Notes: generated by a model not told the origin, from the letters alone. Positions 1 through 9,940 are shown, counted from the first letter of the stretch. The stretch is DNA of 64,000 nt from Hymenobacter sp. DG25A (GCF_001280305.1 NZ_CP012623.1:124001-188000); one strand, 5' to 3'. A program made the numbers and translations.

Positions 1-1277
1 GCCTGACCCACTTGCCGCCCTAGCGCATCGTGTACCGTAACTCCCGCTACCACCGGCAAGGGAGCCGACAACTGCAACTTTATCTGATTGGTAGCAGGGT
101 TAGGCCACACGGTAACCACCAGGGGCGCCGTGGCCGCAACAGTGGCAGTAGGCGCGTATGCCTTGTTTTGCAGCATCAGAATCTGGTCGTCATTCGCATT
201 GCCCGCGCCGGAGCCGTCCCGGTTGCTGGTGCCCAGAAACACGCGGCCATCCGGCGCCACGCAAATAGCCCGCAGGCGCCCAAACTGCCGGTTGAGAATC
301 AGGACCGGCGCGCTTTTCAGGCTGGTACCATCGGTCTGCAAAGGCAGCTGAAGCAGCTGGCCGGCTTTCAGGCTATTCAGCAGCAAAGAGTTGCGCCACT
401 CCGGAATAGCCGGGTGGTTATAATAAGCCAGCCCCGATACGGCCAGCGTGGGCGTCCAGGCAAACAGGGGCTCTTTCACGTTTTTCTCGGTGCAAAAGGC
501 TTTTTCCGCGGGCTCGTCACAAAATCCCTTCACTGTAGGCCAGCCGTAGTTGCGGCCCGCTTCTATCAGGTTAATCTCATCATTGGAATCGGGGCCGTGT
601 TCCGAGCTGTAGATGCGGCCGTTAGGCCCCAGTGCCAGGCCCTGCGGGTTGCGGTGGCCCAGGGTGTAGAGGTACTTGCTGGGCTGCGGGTTGCTGGCGG
701 GTATGCTGCCGTCCGCGGCCAGCCGCAGAATCTTGCCGTTCAGGCTGGCGGCGTCCTGCGGGTTGCTTTGGTTGGCGGCATCCCCCGTCGACATCAGCAA
801 AGTGCCGTCGGGCAGGAACAGCAGGCGGGAGCCGCTATGAATGCGGGCGGCTGGTATGTCGGAAAGTAGAATGACCGGCGAGCCAAGCGAGCCGCCGGAA
901 TACGTGTAGCGCACCAGCTTTTCCCGCAGCTGACTGCCGGCCGTGTAAGTGTACACCACATACACGTAGGGCGAGGTGGCAAAGTCCGGGTGCAGGGCCA
1001 TGCCCAGTAAGCCTCCTTCGCCTTCCTCGGCTACATCGGGCACGGTTAAGAGTGGCAATACCTGCCCCGTAGCCGGGTTGATGTGGCTGATGCGGCCAGG
1101 GCGCTCCGTCATCCAGAGAAAGTTATCGGGCCCCCAAAGCAGCTCCCAGGGAGTATCCAGTTTGGTGGCCAACGATGTTACTGTAACCGTGGTGTTGCCC
1201 ACTGGCACGGTGGTAGGCTGGGCTACGGCCACCCCCGCCACCAGCCACAGCCAACCAAGGAGAACGAAGCTTTTCAT
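1..1277 (-). CDS. PQQ-type glucose/sorbosone (aldose sugar) dehydrogenase, secreted, with T9SS C-terminal domain; C-terminus cut by window edge
   Basis: Reading the minus strand from the ATG at 1277 gives about 425 residues with no stop before the window edge. It starts with a signal peptide (MKSFVLLGWLWLVAGVAVAQ). The body matches the soluble aldose sugar dehydrogenase (YliI/GDH-B) beta-propeller family: a TPWELLWGPD opening, the IHSGSRLLF motif with the probable catalytic His near residue 147, GHRNPQGLALG near residue 206, and EHGPDSNDEIN just after, which holds the PQQ/calcium site. After the propeller comes VTVWPNPATNQIKLQLS, the usual beginning of a Por-type T9SS sorting domain. The inferred role is oxidation of sugars at the cell surface or outside the cell with PQQ. 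The last residues lie beyond the window, so the tail cannot be checked. Family call strong; substrate unknown. Confidence 0.85.
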   Translation of the reverse strand, partial: MKSFVLLGWLWLVAGVAVAQPTTVPVGNTTVTVTSLATKLDTPWELLWGPDNFLWMTERPGRISHINPATGQVLPLLTVPDVAEEGEGGLLGMALHPDFATSPYVYVVYTYTAGSQLREKLVRYTYSGGSLGSPVILLSDIPAARIHSGSRLLFLPDGTLLMSTGDAANQSNPQDAASLNGKILRLAADGSIPASNPQPSKYLYTLGHRNPQGLALGPNGRIYSSEHGPDSNDEINLIEAGRNYGWPTVKGFCDEPAEKAFCTEKNVKEPLFAWTPTLAVSGLAYYNHPAIPEWRNSLLLNSLKAGQLLQLPLQTDGTSLKSAPVLILNRQFGRLRAICVAPDGRVFLGTSNRDGSGAGNANDDQILMLQNKAYAPTATVAATAPLVVTVWPNPATNQIKLQLSAPLPVVAGVTVHDALGRQVGQ

Positions 1278-1408
1278 CGGGATATAAGAAAAGATGAATA
1301 AATAGCACTTGGTTAAGTAGTAAGTTAACACTTTCAGGCAAGGAAGCACCCCGGCCAATTCGTAATACTTTGCGCGCGGGGTGCTTGCTTGTCAGTATAT
1401 TCACGCTG

Positions 1409-3085
1409 ATGAAGAAGCTGTTGCCCGCCTTGCTCATGGGCGTTATTGGTTTAGTAGCCGGCGCCATGCTGCCGCGCCCCTCTGAGTTGCCGGATATTAC
1501 CGTACCCATGGTGCGGGCTGCCCAGCAGCTGATGGGGCTGAACTTCCCGGATGCGCAGCTGGACTCGGCCTGCCGCGACCTGGTGGACTATCGGAACAAC
1601 TATCTGGCCCTGCGTCAGGTAGAGCTGCCCAATGGCGTCATCCCGGCCGTCGGCTTCGACCCCCGGCCTTTACGCCTGCGCACCACTCCCTCGGCCCCGC
1701 CCACGGACTTCCGCCGGCTGCTGAAAATGGGCAAAGTGGTGCTCCCCGCCAACCGCGACGAGCTGGCCTATTACTCCGTGCGCCAGTTGGGTGAGCTGCT
1801 CCGCACCCGCCAAATCACTTCCGAAGCGCTAACCACTTTCTTCCTGGCTCGCCTCAAGCGCTACAACCAACAGCTATTCTGCGTTACCACGTTCACCGAT
1901 GAGCTGGCCCTGCAGCAGGCCCGCGCCGCCGATGCCGAAATAAGGCGCGGGCGCTACCGGGGCCCGCTGCACGGCGTGCCTTACGGCATTAAGGACTTGT
2001 TCAGCACCAAAACCTACCGCACTACCTGGGGCTCGGTGCCTTATAAAGAACAGCTGCTGAATGAGGATGCGGCCGTGGTTACCCGGCTGCAGGAGGCGGG
2101 CGCGGTGCTGGTAGCCAAATTCACCCTGGGCGAGCTGGCCATGGGCGACGTATGGTACGGGGGCAAAACCCGCACCCCCTGGGATATCACCAGAGGTTCC
2201 AGCGGCTCCTCGGCCGGCTCGGCCGCCGCTGTATCGGCCGGGCTGGTGCCGTTTGCCATTGGCACCGAAACCCTGGGTTCTATTATAAGCCCCAGCACCG
2301 CCTGCGGGGTTACGGGGCTGCGCCCTTCGTTTGGGCGCATCAGCCGCTACGGCGCCATGGCCCTGAGCTGGACCATGGACAAGCCCGGTCCCATTGCCCG
2401 CTCAGCCGAAGATTGCGCCACCGTGCTGGGCGCCCTCACCGGGCCTGACCCGCGCGACCCGGCTACCTTGCTGGCCCCAGCCGGCTTTCAGTATGCTTTT
2501 GAGAGCAGCGTGAAAAAGCTGCGCGTTGGTTATCTGAAGACCGATTTTGCCCAGCTCTACTCCAACCAGGCCCACGACCAGGCCACGCTTACGGTGCTGC
2601 GCCAGCTGGGTGTAGAGCTGGTGCCCTTGGAGCTGCCGGATTTGCCCGCCGTAGACCTCACGTTCGGGCTCACGGCGGAGTCGGCGGCGGCGTTTGATGA
2701 GCTCACGCGCTCCGGCCAGGACCGCCTGATGGTGCAGCAAAGCCGCGATGCCTGGCCCAGTATTTTCCGCTCGTCGCGGTTTATTCCGGCCGTGGAGTAC
2801 CTGCAGGCCCAGCGCGTGCGCACCCTCCTCATTGAAGAAATGGACAAGCGCCTGGTGGGGCTGGATGCCTACCTAGCTCCTTCGTTTGCGGGCGCCAACC
2901 TCATTCTCACCAATCTCACCGGGCACCCGGCCGTGGCCGTGCCTAATGGCTTTAATGGCAATGGACTGCCGACCAGCATTACGTTCTGTGCGCCGCTCTA
3001 CGGCGAGGCCCGCCTGCTGGCCCTGGTGAAAGCCTATCAGGATGCCACGGACTTCGATGAAAAGCATCCGCCTCTTACTTTTTAA
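1409..3085 (+). CDS. Exported amidase (amidase signature family)
   Basis: 558 residues from ATG 1409. An upstream TTG at 1370 is in frame but falls before the hydrophobic signal peptide MKKLLPALLMGVIGLVAG. The amidase-signature catalytic set is visible: Lys near residue 195 in HGVPYGIKDLF, the Ser/Gly-rich loop RGSSGSSAGSAAAVSAG near 262 carrying the cis-Ser, and the nucleophile Ser near 290 in GTETLGSI. These enzymes hydrolyse amide bonds. GatA is a relative, but the signal peptide and the lack of gatB/gatC nearby argue against a tRNA amidotransferase role. Substrate unknown. The next gene begins 16 bases after the stop, so the two may be co-transcribed. Confidence 0.85.
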   Translation: MKKLLPALLMGVIGLVAGAMLPRPSELPDITVPMVRAAQQLMGLNFPDAQLDSACRDLVDYRNNYLALRQVELPNGVIPAVGFDPRPLRLRTTPSAPPTDFRRLLKMGKVVLPANRDELAYYSVRQLGELLRTRQITSEALTTFFLARLKRYNQQLFCVTTFTDELALQQARAADAEIRRGRYRGPLHGVPYGIKDLFSTKTYRTTWGSVPYKEQLLNEDAAVVTRLQEAGAVLVAKFTLGELAMGDVWYGGKTRTPWDITRGSSGSSAGSAAAVSAGLVPFAIGTETLGSIISPSTACGVTGLRPSFGRISRYGAMALSWTMDKPGPIARSAEDCATVLGALTGPDPRDPATLLAPAGFQYAFESSVKKLRVGYLKTDFAQLYSNQAHDQATLTVLRQLGVELVPLELPDLPAVDLTFGLTAESAAAFDELTRSGQDRLMVQQSRDAWPSIFRSSRFIPAVEYLQAQRVRTLLIEEMDKRLVGLDAYLAPSFAGANLILTNLTGHPAVAVPNGFNGNGLPTSITFCAPLYGEARLLALVKAYQDATDFDEKHPPLTF

Positions 3086-3101
3086 TTTTTACCCCTCCCG
3101 C

Positions 3102-3566
3102 GTGACTCCTCACCAGGCCCAACTTCCATCCGGCTTTACCATCAGCACCGCCGCCTCGCAGCTGGATGTAAAAGCCATTCACCGCTACCTGAGCGAGGAT
3201 TCTTACTGGGCCAAGGGCATTCCATACGCTACCGTGGAGCGGGCCATAGCCAACTCCCTCAACTTTGGCCTGTATGCCTCTGATGGCCGGCTGGCCGGGT
3301 TTGCCCGCATCATCACCGACTACGCCACCTTTGCCTGGCTGTGTGATGTTTTCGTGCTGCCGGAATTCCGGGAGCAGGGGCTTTCCAAATGGCTGATGGA
3401 AGTAGTGTGGGCGCACCCGGAGCTGCAGGGCCTGCGCCGCCGGATACTAGCCACTTTGGACGCGCACGGGCTGTACACGCAGTTTGGCTTTGCCCCACTG
3501 GCCGCCCCAGACCGGTTTCTGGAAATCAGGCAGCATAATCCGTACGGGGTCGAAACCGCTAACTGA
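3102..3566 (+). CDS. GNAT family N-acetyltransferase
   Basis: 154 residues from GTG 3102 (VTPHQAQLPSGF). Longer readings from ATG 3042 or 3057 would overlap the amidase, and their extra N-terminus (LLLFNFYP) does not look like GNAT sequence, so the GTG start is preferred. GNAT features are the strand SDGRLAGFARIITDY, the strand WLCDVFVLPEFREQGLSKWL with the R/Q-x-x-G-type acetyl-CoA loop, and the C-terminal DAHGLYTQFGF motif. The expected reaction is acetyl transfer from acetyl-CoA to an amine on an unknown substrate. The preceding amidase and following HD gene lie on the same strand with short gaps, suggesting a small transcription unit. Confidence 0.8.
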   Translation: MTPHQAQLPSGFTISTAASQLDVKAIHRYLSEDSYWAKGIPYATVERAIANSLNFGLYASDGRLAGFARIITDYATFAWLCDVFVLPEFREQGLSKWLMEVVWAHPELQGLRRRILATLDAHGLYTQFGFAPLAAPDRFLEIRQHNPYGVETAN

Positions 3567-3597
3567 GCAACTCAATAGCAGTGCTTTGCCTTCTACT

Positions 3598-4248
3598 ATG
3601 ACTCCTACTTCCCTGGAAGCCCGCTGGCATCAGCTTACCAGCTCGCTGCTTCCTGATGAAGCCTTTCGCGAAGCTGCTTACCGCCAGCTTGTAAGGGCTT
3701 ACGCAGCACCGGAAAGGCATTATCATTCCCTCGAGCACATTCGTCGGCTGCTGAAAACCCTGGACGAGCACCGGGATATGGTGCACGATGCCACGGTAGT
3801 GGAGCTGGCTATCTGGTTTCATGATGCCGTGTATAACCCGCTGCGCTCCGATAATGAGGCCCGGAGTGCTCAGCTGGCTAAGGACTTCCTGGAGAATACC
3901 TCCTTATCGGCGGAGCGGCAGGCAAGGGTAGGGTTTCTGATTGAGCGCACCAAAGACCATAGCCAGCCCCAGCCTCCCAACGATACCGACCTGCATTTCT
4001 TCCTCGACGCTGACCTGCAGATTCTGGGCGCCCCGGAGGCAGACTATTGGCAGTATGCCCGGCAGGTACGCCAGGAATACCGCCTGGTGCCTGATTTGCT
4101 GTACCGCCCGGGCCGCCGGAAGGTGCTGGAAAAGCTGCTGGCCAGTGCACCGTTGTACCGCACCGCTCTTTTTCATCAGCAGCTGGAAGTTGCGGCCCGG
4201 CATAATCTGCAGGCGGAGCTAGCCAAGTGGGAGCAGGGTAGATTGTAG
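3598..4248 (+). CDS. HD-superfamily metal-dependent hydrolase (COG4339-like)
   Basis: 216 residues from ATG 3598. The HD-domain metal ligands are visible: His-rich HYHSLEHIRR near residue 43, the HD doublet in AIWFHDAVYNP near 75, and Asp in FFLDADLQILG near 135. This pattern matches the predicted metal-dependent HD phosphohydrolases of COG4339, whose substrates are not established. No signal peptide or membrane segment is seen, so it should be cytoplasmic. It lies 31 bases after the GNAT stop. Family assignment is firm; substrate unassigned. Confidence 0.8.
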   Translation: MTPTSLEARWHQLTSSLLPDEAFREAAYRQLVRAYAAPERHYHSLEHIRRLLKTLDEHRDMVHDATVVELAIWFHDAVYNPLRSDNEARSAQLAKDFLENTSLSAERQARVGFLIERTKDHSQPQPPNDTDLHFFLDADLQILGAPEADYWQYARQVRQEYRLVPDLLYRPGRRKVLEKLLASAPLYRTALFHQQLEVAARHNLQAELAKWEQGRL

Positions 4249-4363
4249 GCTCCCCATTCGCAGTTGCTCCTGCTATTTCGGAATGGCTGCAACACGCTAC
4301 CTTCCGGTGCCGTCCTTGTTGGCCGCTTATTCCGCGAGTTCTTATTCCTCTTTCTCTTTACTC

Positions 4364-6829
4364 ATGCGCTTTCTCTATTTCGTGCAGCTACTGTGGCTGG
4401 TTCCGGTTTCCGGGGCAGTAGCTCAATCGGCGGCCGCGCCAGCTACGGCTCCGCTGGCCCCGCTTACTGTTGATAAGATCATGCGCGACCCGGCCCAGTG
4501 GTTGGGTAGCTCGCCTAGTAATGTGTATTGGGGTGAGAATGGCCGCCGCATTTATTTCAACTGGAACCCGGAAAAAGCCCGCCGCGATTCTCTCTACTCA
4601 TTAGCCCCCGGCGGTGGCACGCCCCAAAAAGTAAGCTTGCGGGAGCAGCGCGAGCTGCCGGCAGCCAATGGCTTATATAACTCAAACTACACCCGCAAAG
4701 TGTATGAGAAGGAGGGAGACATCTACCTGCTGGAGCTGAAATCAATGCAAAGCCGCCGTGTTACCAATACGGCCGAGCGGGAATCGGAGCCGCGCTTTGC
4801 TCTGCAGGGCCGGCTGGTGAGCTACACCCGCAACGGCAACCTGGTTACCTGGGACCCCGCCACCGGCGAAACCACCCAGCGCACCGACTTCCGCCGCGGG
4901 AACAAGCCGCCCGGCGCCCAGCCTACCGATAAATCGGAGAAATTTCTGAAAGCCCAGCAGCTGGCCTTGTTTGAGGTGCTGCAGCAACGGGAACAGGACG
5001 CCAAAGCCCGCGAGCGGCAGCAGAAGGCCCTGGCCCGCCTGCGCCCCAAAGCCATTTACCTCGGCACCAAAACCGTAGAGAACCTGCAGCTCAGCCCCGA
5101 TGGCCGCTTTGTGACCTATACCCTGGCCCAGGAACCGGCCAGCAGCAAAGTAGCGGTGGTGCCCAGTTTCGTAACCACCTCCGGCTTCACCGAGGATTTA
5201 TCAACCCGCACCAAAGTGGGCTCGGCCCAAACTGCCTACGAGCTGGGCCTGTACGACATTGGGCGCGACACCACCTTTGTATTAGGGTACCACGACCTGC
5301 AGGGTCTGGACGAGCAGCCCGCTTATCGCAAGGAATACCAGCTGGCCGCCAAAGCCCCGCAACCCGCCGATTCCAGCAAAACCAAGAAAGACAAACCGGC
5401 CACCGAGCTGCGCCGCGTGATTCCCTACGGGCCCTTCTGGTCGGAGAATGGCCGGCACGCCTTTCTGGTCATTCGCTCCACCGATAACAAGGACCGCTGG
5501 ATTGTAGCCCTGGACGCGCCCACCCAGAAAATCAAGCTGCTGGACCGTCAGCATGATGATGCCTGGATAAATGGCCCGGGCATTGGCTACGAGGCCGGGG
5601 CCGTAGGCTGGCTGCCGGATAATCAGCATATCTGGTTTCAGAGCGAAGAAACCGGCTATTCTCACCTCTACACGGTGGATGTAGCCAGCGGCCGGAAAAA
5701 GGCTTTGACCAGCGGGAAATTCGAAATCCAGAATGCCCGCCTGAGCCGCGACAAGAAAACCTGGTACCTCACGGCCAACAAAACCGCGCCCGGCGAGCAG
5801 CAGGCCTACCGCATGCCCGTGCAGGGCGGCCCGCTTACCCAGCTCACCACGCGCCCCGGGGCCAGCGAAATTTTCCTTTCGCCCGATGAGAAAACCCTGG
5901 CCGTGCGCTACAGCTACACCAATAAGCCCTGGGAGCTCTATATAATGCCCAATAAACCCGGTGCCACCATGCACCAGCTCACGCACTCCACCACCCCAGA
6001 GTTTGAAAGCTACGCCTGGCGCGACCCCGAGGTCATTACCATTCCCACCCGGGATGGGGCGCAGGTGTATGCCCGGCTGTACCGACCGGCTTCGCCGCAG
6101 GCCCATGGGCCGGCGGTGGTCTTTGTGCACGGGGCCGGCTACCTCCAGAATGCTCATAAATGGTGGAGCCAGTATTTCCGGGAGTACATGTTCCATAACC
6201 TGCTGGCCGACCAGGGCTACACCGTGCTGGATATTGACTACCGGGGCTCCGCCGGTTACGGCCGCGACGTGCGCACCGGCATTTACCGCTATATGGGCGG
6301 CAAAGACCTAACGGACCAAGTAGACGGTGCCAAGCTGCTGGCGGAGAAATACGGCGTCAGCCCCCAGCGCATAGGTATTTATGGCGGCAGCTACGGGGGC
6401 TTCATTACTCTGATGGCCATGTTCACCCAGCCCGAGGTGTTCAAAGCCGGGGCCGCCCTGCGCTCCGTTACCGACTGGGCCCACTACAACCACGCCTACA
6501 CGGATAACATCCTGAATGAGCCCTACTCCGACAGCCTGGCCTACGTCCGCTCTTCGCCCATTTACTATGCTGCTGGCCTGAAAGGCGCTCTGCTCATGTG
6601 CCACGGCATGGTAGATACCAACGTGCACTTCCAAGATATTGTGCGCCTTTCCCAACGCCTCATCGAGCTGAAAAAGGAAAACTGGGAACTGGCTGTATAC
6701 CCCATGGAAGACCACGGCTTTGTAGAGCCCAGCTCCTGGACGGATGAATACAAACGCATTCTAAAGCTGTTTGAAACGAATCTGAAGCCCGTGGGTGCCT
6801 CATCTACCACCGGCCAGACCAGCCGCTAA
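4364..6829 (+). CDS. S9 family prolyl-oligopeptidase/DPP-IV-like peptidase, exported
   Basis: 821 residues from ATG 4364, which gives a clean signal peptide (MRFLYFVQLLWLVPVSGAVA). An earlier in-frame ATG at 4283 would put 27 polar residues in front of it. The first ~560 residues have the repeated strand pattern of a DPP-IV-type beta-propeller (for example LSPDGRFVTY, VGWLPDNQHIWF, LSPDEKTLAVRY). The C-terminal alpha/beta-hydrolase domain carries the catalytic triad: Ser near 676 in YGGSYGGF, Asp near 750 in HGMVDTNVH, and His near 784 in MEDHGF. Likely a periplasmic peptidase releasing dipeptides or cleaving after proline. A strong hairpin terminator follows at 6850. Confidence 0.9.
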   Translation: MRFLYFVQLLWLVPVSGAVAQSAAAPATAPLAPLTVDKIMRDPAQWLGSSPSNVYWGENGRRIYFNWNPEKARRDSLYSLAPGGGTPQKVSLREQRELPAANGLYNSNYTRKVYEKEGDIYLLELKSMQSRRVTNTAERESEPRFALQGRLVSYTRNGNLVTWDPATGETTQRTDFRRGNKPPGAQPTDKSEKFLKAQQLALFEVLQQREQDAKARERQQKALARLRPKAIYLGTKTVENLQLSPDGRFVTYTLAQEPASSKVAVVPSFVTTSGFTEDLSTRTKVGSAQTAYELGLYDIGRDTTFVLGYHDLQGLDEQPAYRKEYQLAAKAPQPADSSKTKKDKPATELRRVIPYGPFWSENGRHAFLVIRSTDNKDRWIVALDAPTQKIKLLDRQHDDAWINGPGIGYEAGAVGWLPDNQHIWFQSEETGYSHLYTVDVASGRKKALTSGKFEIQNARLSRDKKTWYLTANKTAPGEQQAYRMPVQGGPLTQLTTRPGASEIFLSPDEKTLAVRYSYTNKPWELYIMPNKPGATMHQLTHSTTPEFESYAWRDPEVITIPTRDGAQVYARLYRPASPQAHGPAVVFVHGAGYLQNAHKWWSQYFREYMFHNLLADQGYTVLDIDYRGSAGYGRDVRTGIYRYMGGKDLTDQVDGAKLLAEKYGVSPQRIGIYGGSYGGFITLMAMFTQPEVFKAGAALRSVTDWAHYNHAYTDNILNEPYSDSLAYVRSSPIYYAAGLKGALLMCHGMVDTNVHFQDIVRLSQRLIELKKENWELAVYPMEDHGFVEPSSWTDEYKRILKLFETNLKPVGASSTTGQTSR

Positions 6830-6849
6830 ACTCATTGACCTACTTACAA

Positions 6850-6883
6850 AAACACCCCGGCACCAACTGGTGCCGGGGTGTTT
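6850..6883. terminator. Bidirectional intrinsic terminator between S9 peptidase and outer-membrane protein genes
   Basis: Near-perfect inverted repeat AAACACCCCGGCACCA / TGGTGCCGGGGTGTTT with a short loop, then GCTTTTT on the plus strand and A-rich sequence on the other side. It lies between converging genes and can end both transcripts. Confidence 0.85.
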
Positions 6884-6907
6884 GCTTTTTCGTCTATACC
6901 AGGCTTT

Positions 6908-8347
6908 TTAATCGGTGTTTTTATTCAGCCGGAAGGCAAGGTTAAGGACTGCTTGGTGGCTGCGCAGGCTGTACTCTCTAGTGCGGTATAAGTTGAGTGC
7001 ATTCGTCGTTTTTTCAACCACCACCGACTCAATAGCCGTTCGGTCATCCAACAGGCCTTCCTGGTATCGCCAGCTTAGTGTGGCGGTCAGGCGCTGCCAC
7101 CGGTAGCCGGCTTCCGCATACAGGCCCACCTGCTCATGCGGGTAGTCCAGCTGCACGCTTCTCTGCAAGGGCGTGCCGTTGTACGTGAGGTTGGTGGCGC
7201 CCGGGTAGGCACTTTCGTTTTCCTTCAAGGCGTTAAAGCTCATGGCCAGGCCCAGCCCCGCCAGAAACTGCCCGGTTGGCAGGGGCCGCAGCATCCGAAC
7301 GCCTATTTGAAGATTCGTTTGTGAGCCACTCAGCCGATAGGTCTTGCTTGGGTAGCCCGTCTGGCCAGTAGCAAACTCCTGCTGGTAGTCGCGCATTTTC
7401 CGGAAGCTGCCTTCGGTGTGTAAGGCCAAGCGCCGACCTGGAAACAGAACATCTGCATAGAGACCCACGATAGGGCGCAGGCCTTGCTCCAGGTTGGCAT
7501 TAGACAGATACCGCTTTTCTAATGGAAGCACCTCATACTGCTTCTGCCCGTTTATTGATACATACAGGTTGTCGGCTAATTTGCCATCCTTGGCAGTGGA
7601 GTTGGTGTACGCAGCGCCGGCCTGCACGCCCCAATCCAGCCGCACGCGGTTCTGGCCTTTGGGTTTGTTCCCGGTGGTTGGCGTAGCGACCATTGGCTGG
7701 CCCAGGCAGGTGGTATTGTATTGCTGCACCAACCGGATAAGGGCTTTCTCGTCGTAGGGCAATTTGCTGATGCGGGGGGCTACCTCCGGGCAGGTGGGCA
7801 GGAAGGCGCGGAGCTGCTCCCGGTAATCGTTTACCCGGCTGAGGTAGTGGCGCCCGTCCGGCCCGGTGTACTGATAGCGGCGGTCTACCAGCTCCAGTGG
7901 GTTCTGCCCATCGCGCAGCAGAAAATAGTGCGGGGTAGTGCCCCGGAACGCCGCCAGAATGGTGATAGGGCCTTGTACCAGCACCTCGGTTACCAGCGTA
8001 TCGGTTACAAAGCGCGTGCGCGGTGCATCCGTCTGCAGGTAGGAGGGGTTGCTTTCAGCGGCGGCGTCATACGTCAGGTATTGGGTGCGCCAGTGGCGTA
8101 CCCCACTTAGCCCAAATGCGGGCAAGGAGTGGGTAGGCAGAATTTGCAGATCTGTTTGTCCCTGGGGCCGGAACCGGATAGTGGTGGGGGCATCTTGCCA
8201 GTAGGCGTTTTCCAGCTCTCCCCGCACGGTATCACCCGCGGCCCGTACAAAATATCCCGGCTGAAAGGTTTGGGCCCGGGCTCCGGGCAACGAAAAGCCG
8301 AAGGCTAATAAGGTGATAGAAGCTAAATAATAGCGGTACCGAAGCAT
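6908..8347 (-). CDS. Exported protein with predicted C-terminal outer-membrane beta-barrel, function unknown
   Basis: 479 residues from ATG 8347, which opens a typical signal peptide (MLRYRYYLASITLLAFGFSL ending GARAQ). The N-terminal half has a strand-rich domain (GYFVRAAGDTVRGELENAYW, LLRDGQNPLELVDRRYQY) common at the front of Bacteroidota PorT-like proteins. The C-terminal half from about residue 235 has alternating hydrophobic strands (LDWGVQAGAAYTN, QVGLYAEAGYRW, LTATLSWRYQ, AVLNLAFRLNKN) that fit an outer-membrane barrel. No enzyme motif is seen. It stands alone between a terminator and the divergent metK region. Confidence 0.65.
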   Translation of the reverse strand: MLRYRYYLASITLLAFGFSLPGARAQTFQPGYFVRAAGDTVRGELENAYWQDAPTTIRFRPQGQTDLQILPTHSLPAFGLSGVRHWRTQYLTYDAAAESNPSYLQTDAPRTRFVTDTLVTEVLVQGPITILAAFRGTTPHYFLLRDGQNPLELVDRRYQYTGPDGRHYLSRVNDYREQLRAFLPTCPEVAPRISKLPYDEKALIRLVQQYNTTCLGQPMVATPTTGNKPKGQNRVRLDWGVQAGAAYTNSTAKDGKLADNLYVSINGQKQYEVLPLEKRYLSNANLEQGLRPIVGLYADVLFPGRRLALHTEGSFRKMRDYQQEFATGQTGYPSKTYRLSGSQTNLQIGVRMLRPLPTGQFLAGLGLAMSFNALKENESAYPGATNLTYNGTPLQRSVQLDYPHEQVGLYAEAGYRWQRLTATLSWRYQEGLLDDRTAIESVVVEKTTNALNLYRTREYSLRSHQAVLNLAFRLNKNTD

Positions 8348-8516
8348 TTGAAAAGAAGTGATAAAGAAGGCGAAATGAATGAGGGCAGGAAGATACACGG
8401 ATAATCAGGTAAGATGATAACCGGCAAACAACCGCCTCTGGCCGTCAGAAGCAGGGAATATGGCAGCTCAGTTGTTTCCCCTGTTTGTACATGCTTCCCG
8501 CCTTGCATAAAACTCG

Positions 8517-8524
8517 TAGCTTTG
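8517..8524 (+). promoter_or_regulatory. Predicted -7 box of the metK promoter
   Basis: TAGCTTTG matches the Bacteroidota -7 consensus TAnnTTTG. At the expected 19-base spacing upstream there is only TTC, so the -33 box is weak. It lies 71 bases before the metK ATG. Confidence 0.5.
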
Positions 8525-8595
8525 CGGCCCGCCCAGCAGTGCTTTGGGCAGGGCAGGGGCTACCGGCCTCTCGCGCACTTCTATCTAATAAGCTG

Positions 8596-9858
8596 ATGTC
8601 GTACCTGTTTACTTCCGAGTCCGTTTCGGAAGGTCATCCCGATAAAGTAGCCGACCAGATTTCCGATGCTATTCTTGACGAGTATTTGCGTCAGGACCCT
8701 GCGTCCAAGGTTGCCTGCGAAACCCTCGTTACCACGGATTTTGTGCTGGTAGCCGGCGAAATCAAATCCAAAGCGCACGTAGACGCCGAGCCCATTGCCC
8801 GCGAAGTAATCCGCCGCATTGGCTACAACAAGCCGGAATACCTGTTTAACGCCGACACCTGCGAGGTGATGAACCGCCTGCACGAGCAGTCGCCGGACAT
8901 TAACCAGGGGGTAGAGCGCGCCAAAGACGAAGAGCAGGGCGCCGGCGACCAGGGCATGATGTTCGGGTACGCCACCAACGAAACGGCCAACTACATGCCC
9001 TTGGCCCTGGACCTCTCGCACCGCTTGCTGGAAGAGCTGGCCCGCATCCGTAAAGCCGGTCAGGAAATGACCTACCTGCGCCCCGATGCTAAGTCGCAGG
9101 TAACCATCCGCTACGCCGACGACAATACCCCGGAGGCCATTGAAACCATTGTGGTCAGCACTCAGCACGATGAGTTTGATGCCTCGGAGGAGAAAATGCT
9201 GCAGCAGATATCGGAGGATATCCGCCACATCCTCATTCCCCGCGTAAAGGCCGGCCTCGGCGCGGAAGTGCAGCGCCTCTTCACCGACCAGATTACCTAC
9301 CACATCAACCCCACCGGCAAGTTCGTTATTGGTGGCCCGCACGGCGACACCGGTCTGACCGGTCGCAAAATTATTGTGGATACCTACGGCGGCAAAGGTG
9401 CCCACGGCGGCGGGGCTTTCTCCGGCAAAGATTCTTCTAAAGTAGACCGCTCCGCGGCCTACGCTACCCGCCACATTGCCAAAAACCTGGTGGCGGCCGG
9501 CGTAGCCGACCAGGTACTGGTGCAGGTGGCCTACGCCATTGGGGTAGCCCAGCCCGTGGGGATTTATGTTACCACTTACGGCACCACCAAAGTGAAAGGC
9601 GCCAACGGCCAGCCCCTCACCGATGGTGAAATTGCCGAGAAGGTGAACAAGCTGTTCGATATGCGCCCCTACGCTATTGTGCAGCGCTTTGGGCTGCAGA
9701 ACCCCATCTTTGGCGATACCGCCGCTTATGGCCATTTGGGCCGCCGCCCCGGCACCAAGCAGGTAACCATGAGCAATGGTGAGGTGAAGACGTTTGAAAC
9801 CTTTACCTGGGAAAAGCTCGATTACGTGGATAAAATCAAAGCCGAGTTCGGGCTGTAA
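8596..9858 (+). CDS. metK: S-adenosylmethionine synthase
   Basis: 420 residues from ATG 8596 ([20 protein letters not shown]). In-frame upstream codons cross the predicted promoter at 8517 and do not look like MetK. Diagnostic motifs are GHPDK near residue 15, [12 protein letters not shown] near 116 (the signature hexapeptide), and [19 protein letters not shown] near 271 (phosphate-binding loop). The enzyme makes S-adenosylmethionine from methionine and ATP in the cytoplasm. Length is usual for the Bacteroidota enzyme. ahcY, which recycles S-adenosylhomocysteine, is at 61.9 kb and is not linked. No SAM riboswitch was recognised in the leader. A strong terminator follows. Confidence 0.97.
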   Translation: MSYLFTSESVSEGHPDKVADQISDAILDEYLRQDPASKVACETLVTTDFVLVAGEIKSKAHVDAEPIAREVIRRIGYNKPEYLFNADTCEVMNRLHEQSPDINQGVERAKDEEQGAGDQGMMFGYATNETANYMPLALDLSHRLLEELARIRKAGQEMTYLRPDAKSQVTIRYADDNTPEAIETIVVSTQHDEFDASEEKMLQQISEDIRHILIPRVKAGLGAEVQRLFTDQITYHINPTGKFVIGGPHGDTGLTGRKIIVDTYGGKGAHGGGAFSGKDSSKVDRSAAYATRHIAKNLVAAGVADQVLVQVAYAIGVAQPVGIYVTTYGTTKVKGANGQPLTDGEIAEKVNKLFDMRPYAIVQRFGLQNPIFGDTAAYGHLGRRPGTKQVTMSNGEVKTFETFTWEKLDYVDKIKAEFGL

Positions 9859-9881
9859 TCAGCTCCGTCCTTCAGCAAATG

Positions 9882-9915
9882 AAAAGCCCCGCCTGAGCTA
9901 TCAGGCGGGGCTTTT
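9882..9915. terminator. Intrinsic terminator after metK
   Basis: Perfect 15-base inverted repeat AAAAGCCCCGCCTGA / TCAGGCGGGGCTTTT with loop GCTA, followed by T residues. It lies between converging metK and hpf and can serve both. Confidence 0.9.
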
Positions 9916-9940
9916 TTTATGGCCAAATGGCAAGGGTGGG

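Noticed and set aside
1366..1375. TACTTTGCG as a promoter box for the amidase gene
   Set aside because: One base too short for TAnnTTTG and no -33 box; too weak to list.
8517..8595. SAM riboswitch before metK
   Set aside because: The leader lacks the conserved cores of known SAM riboswitch classes that I could recognise.
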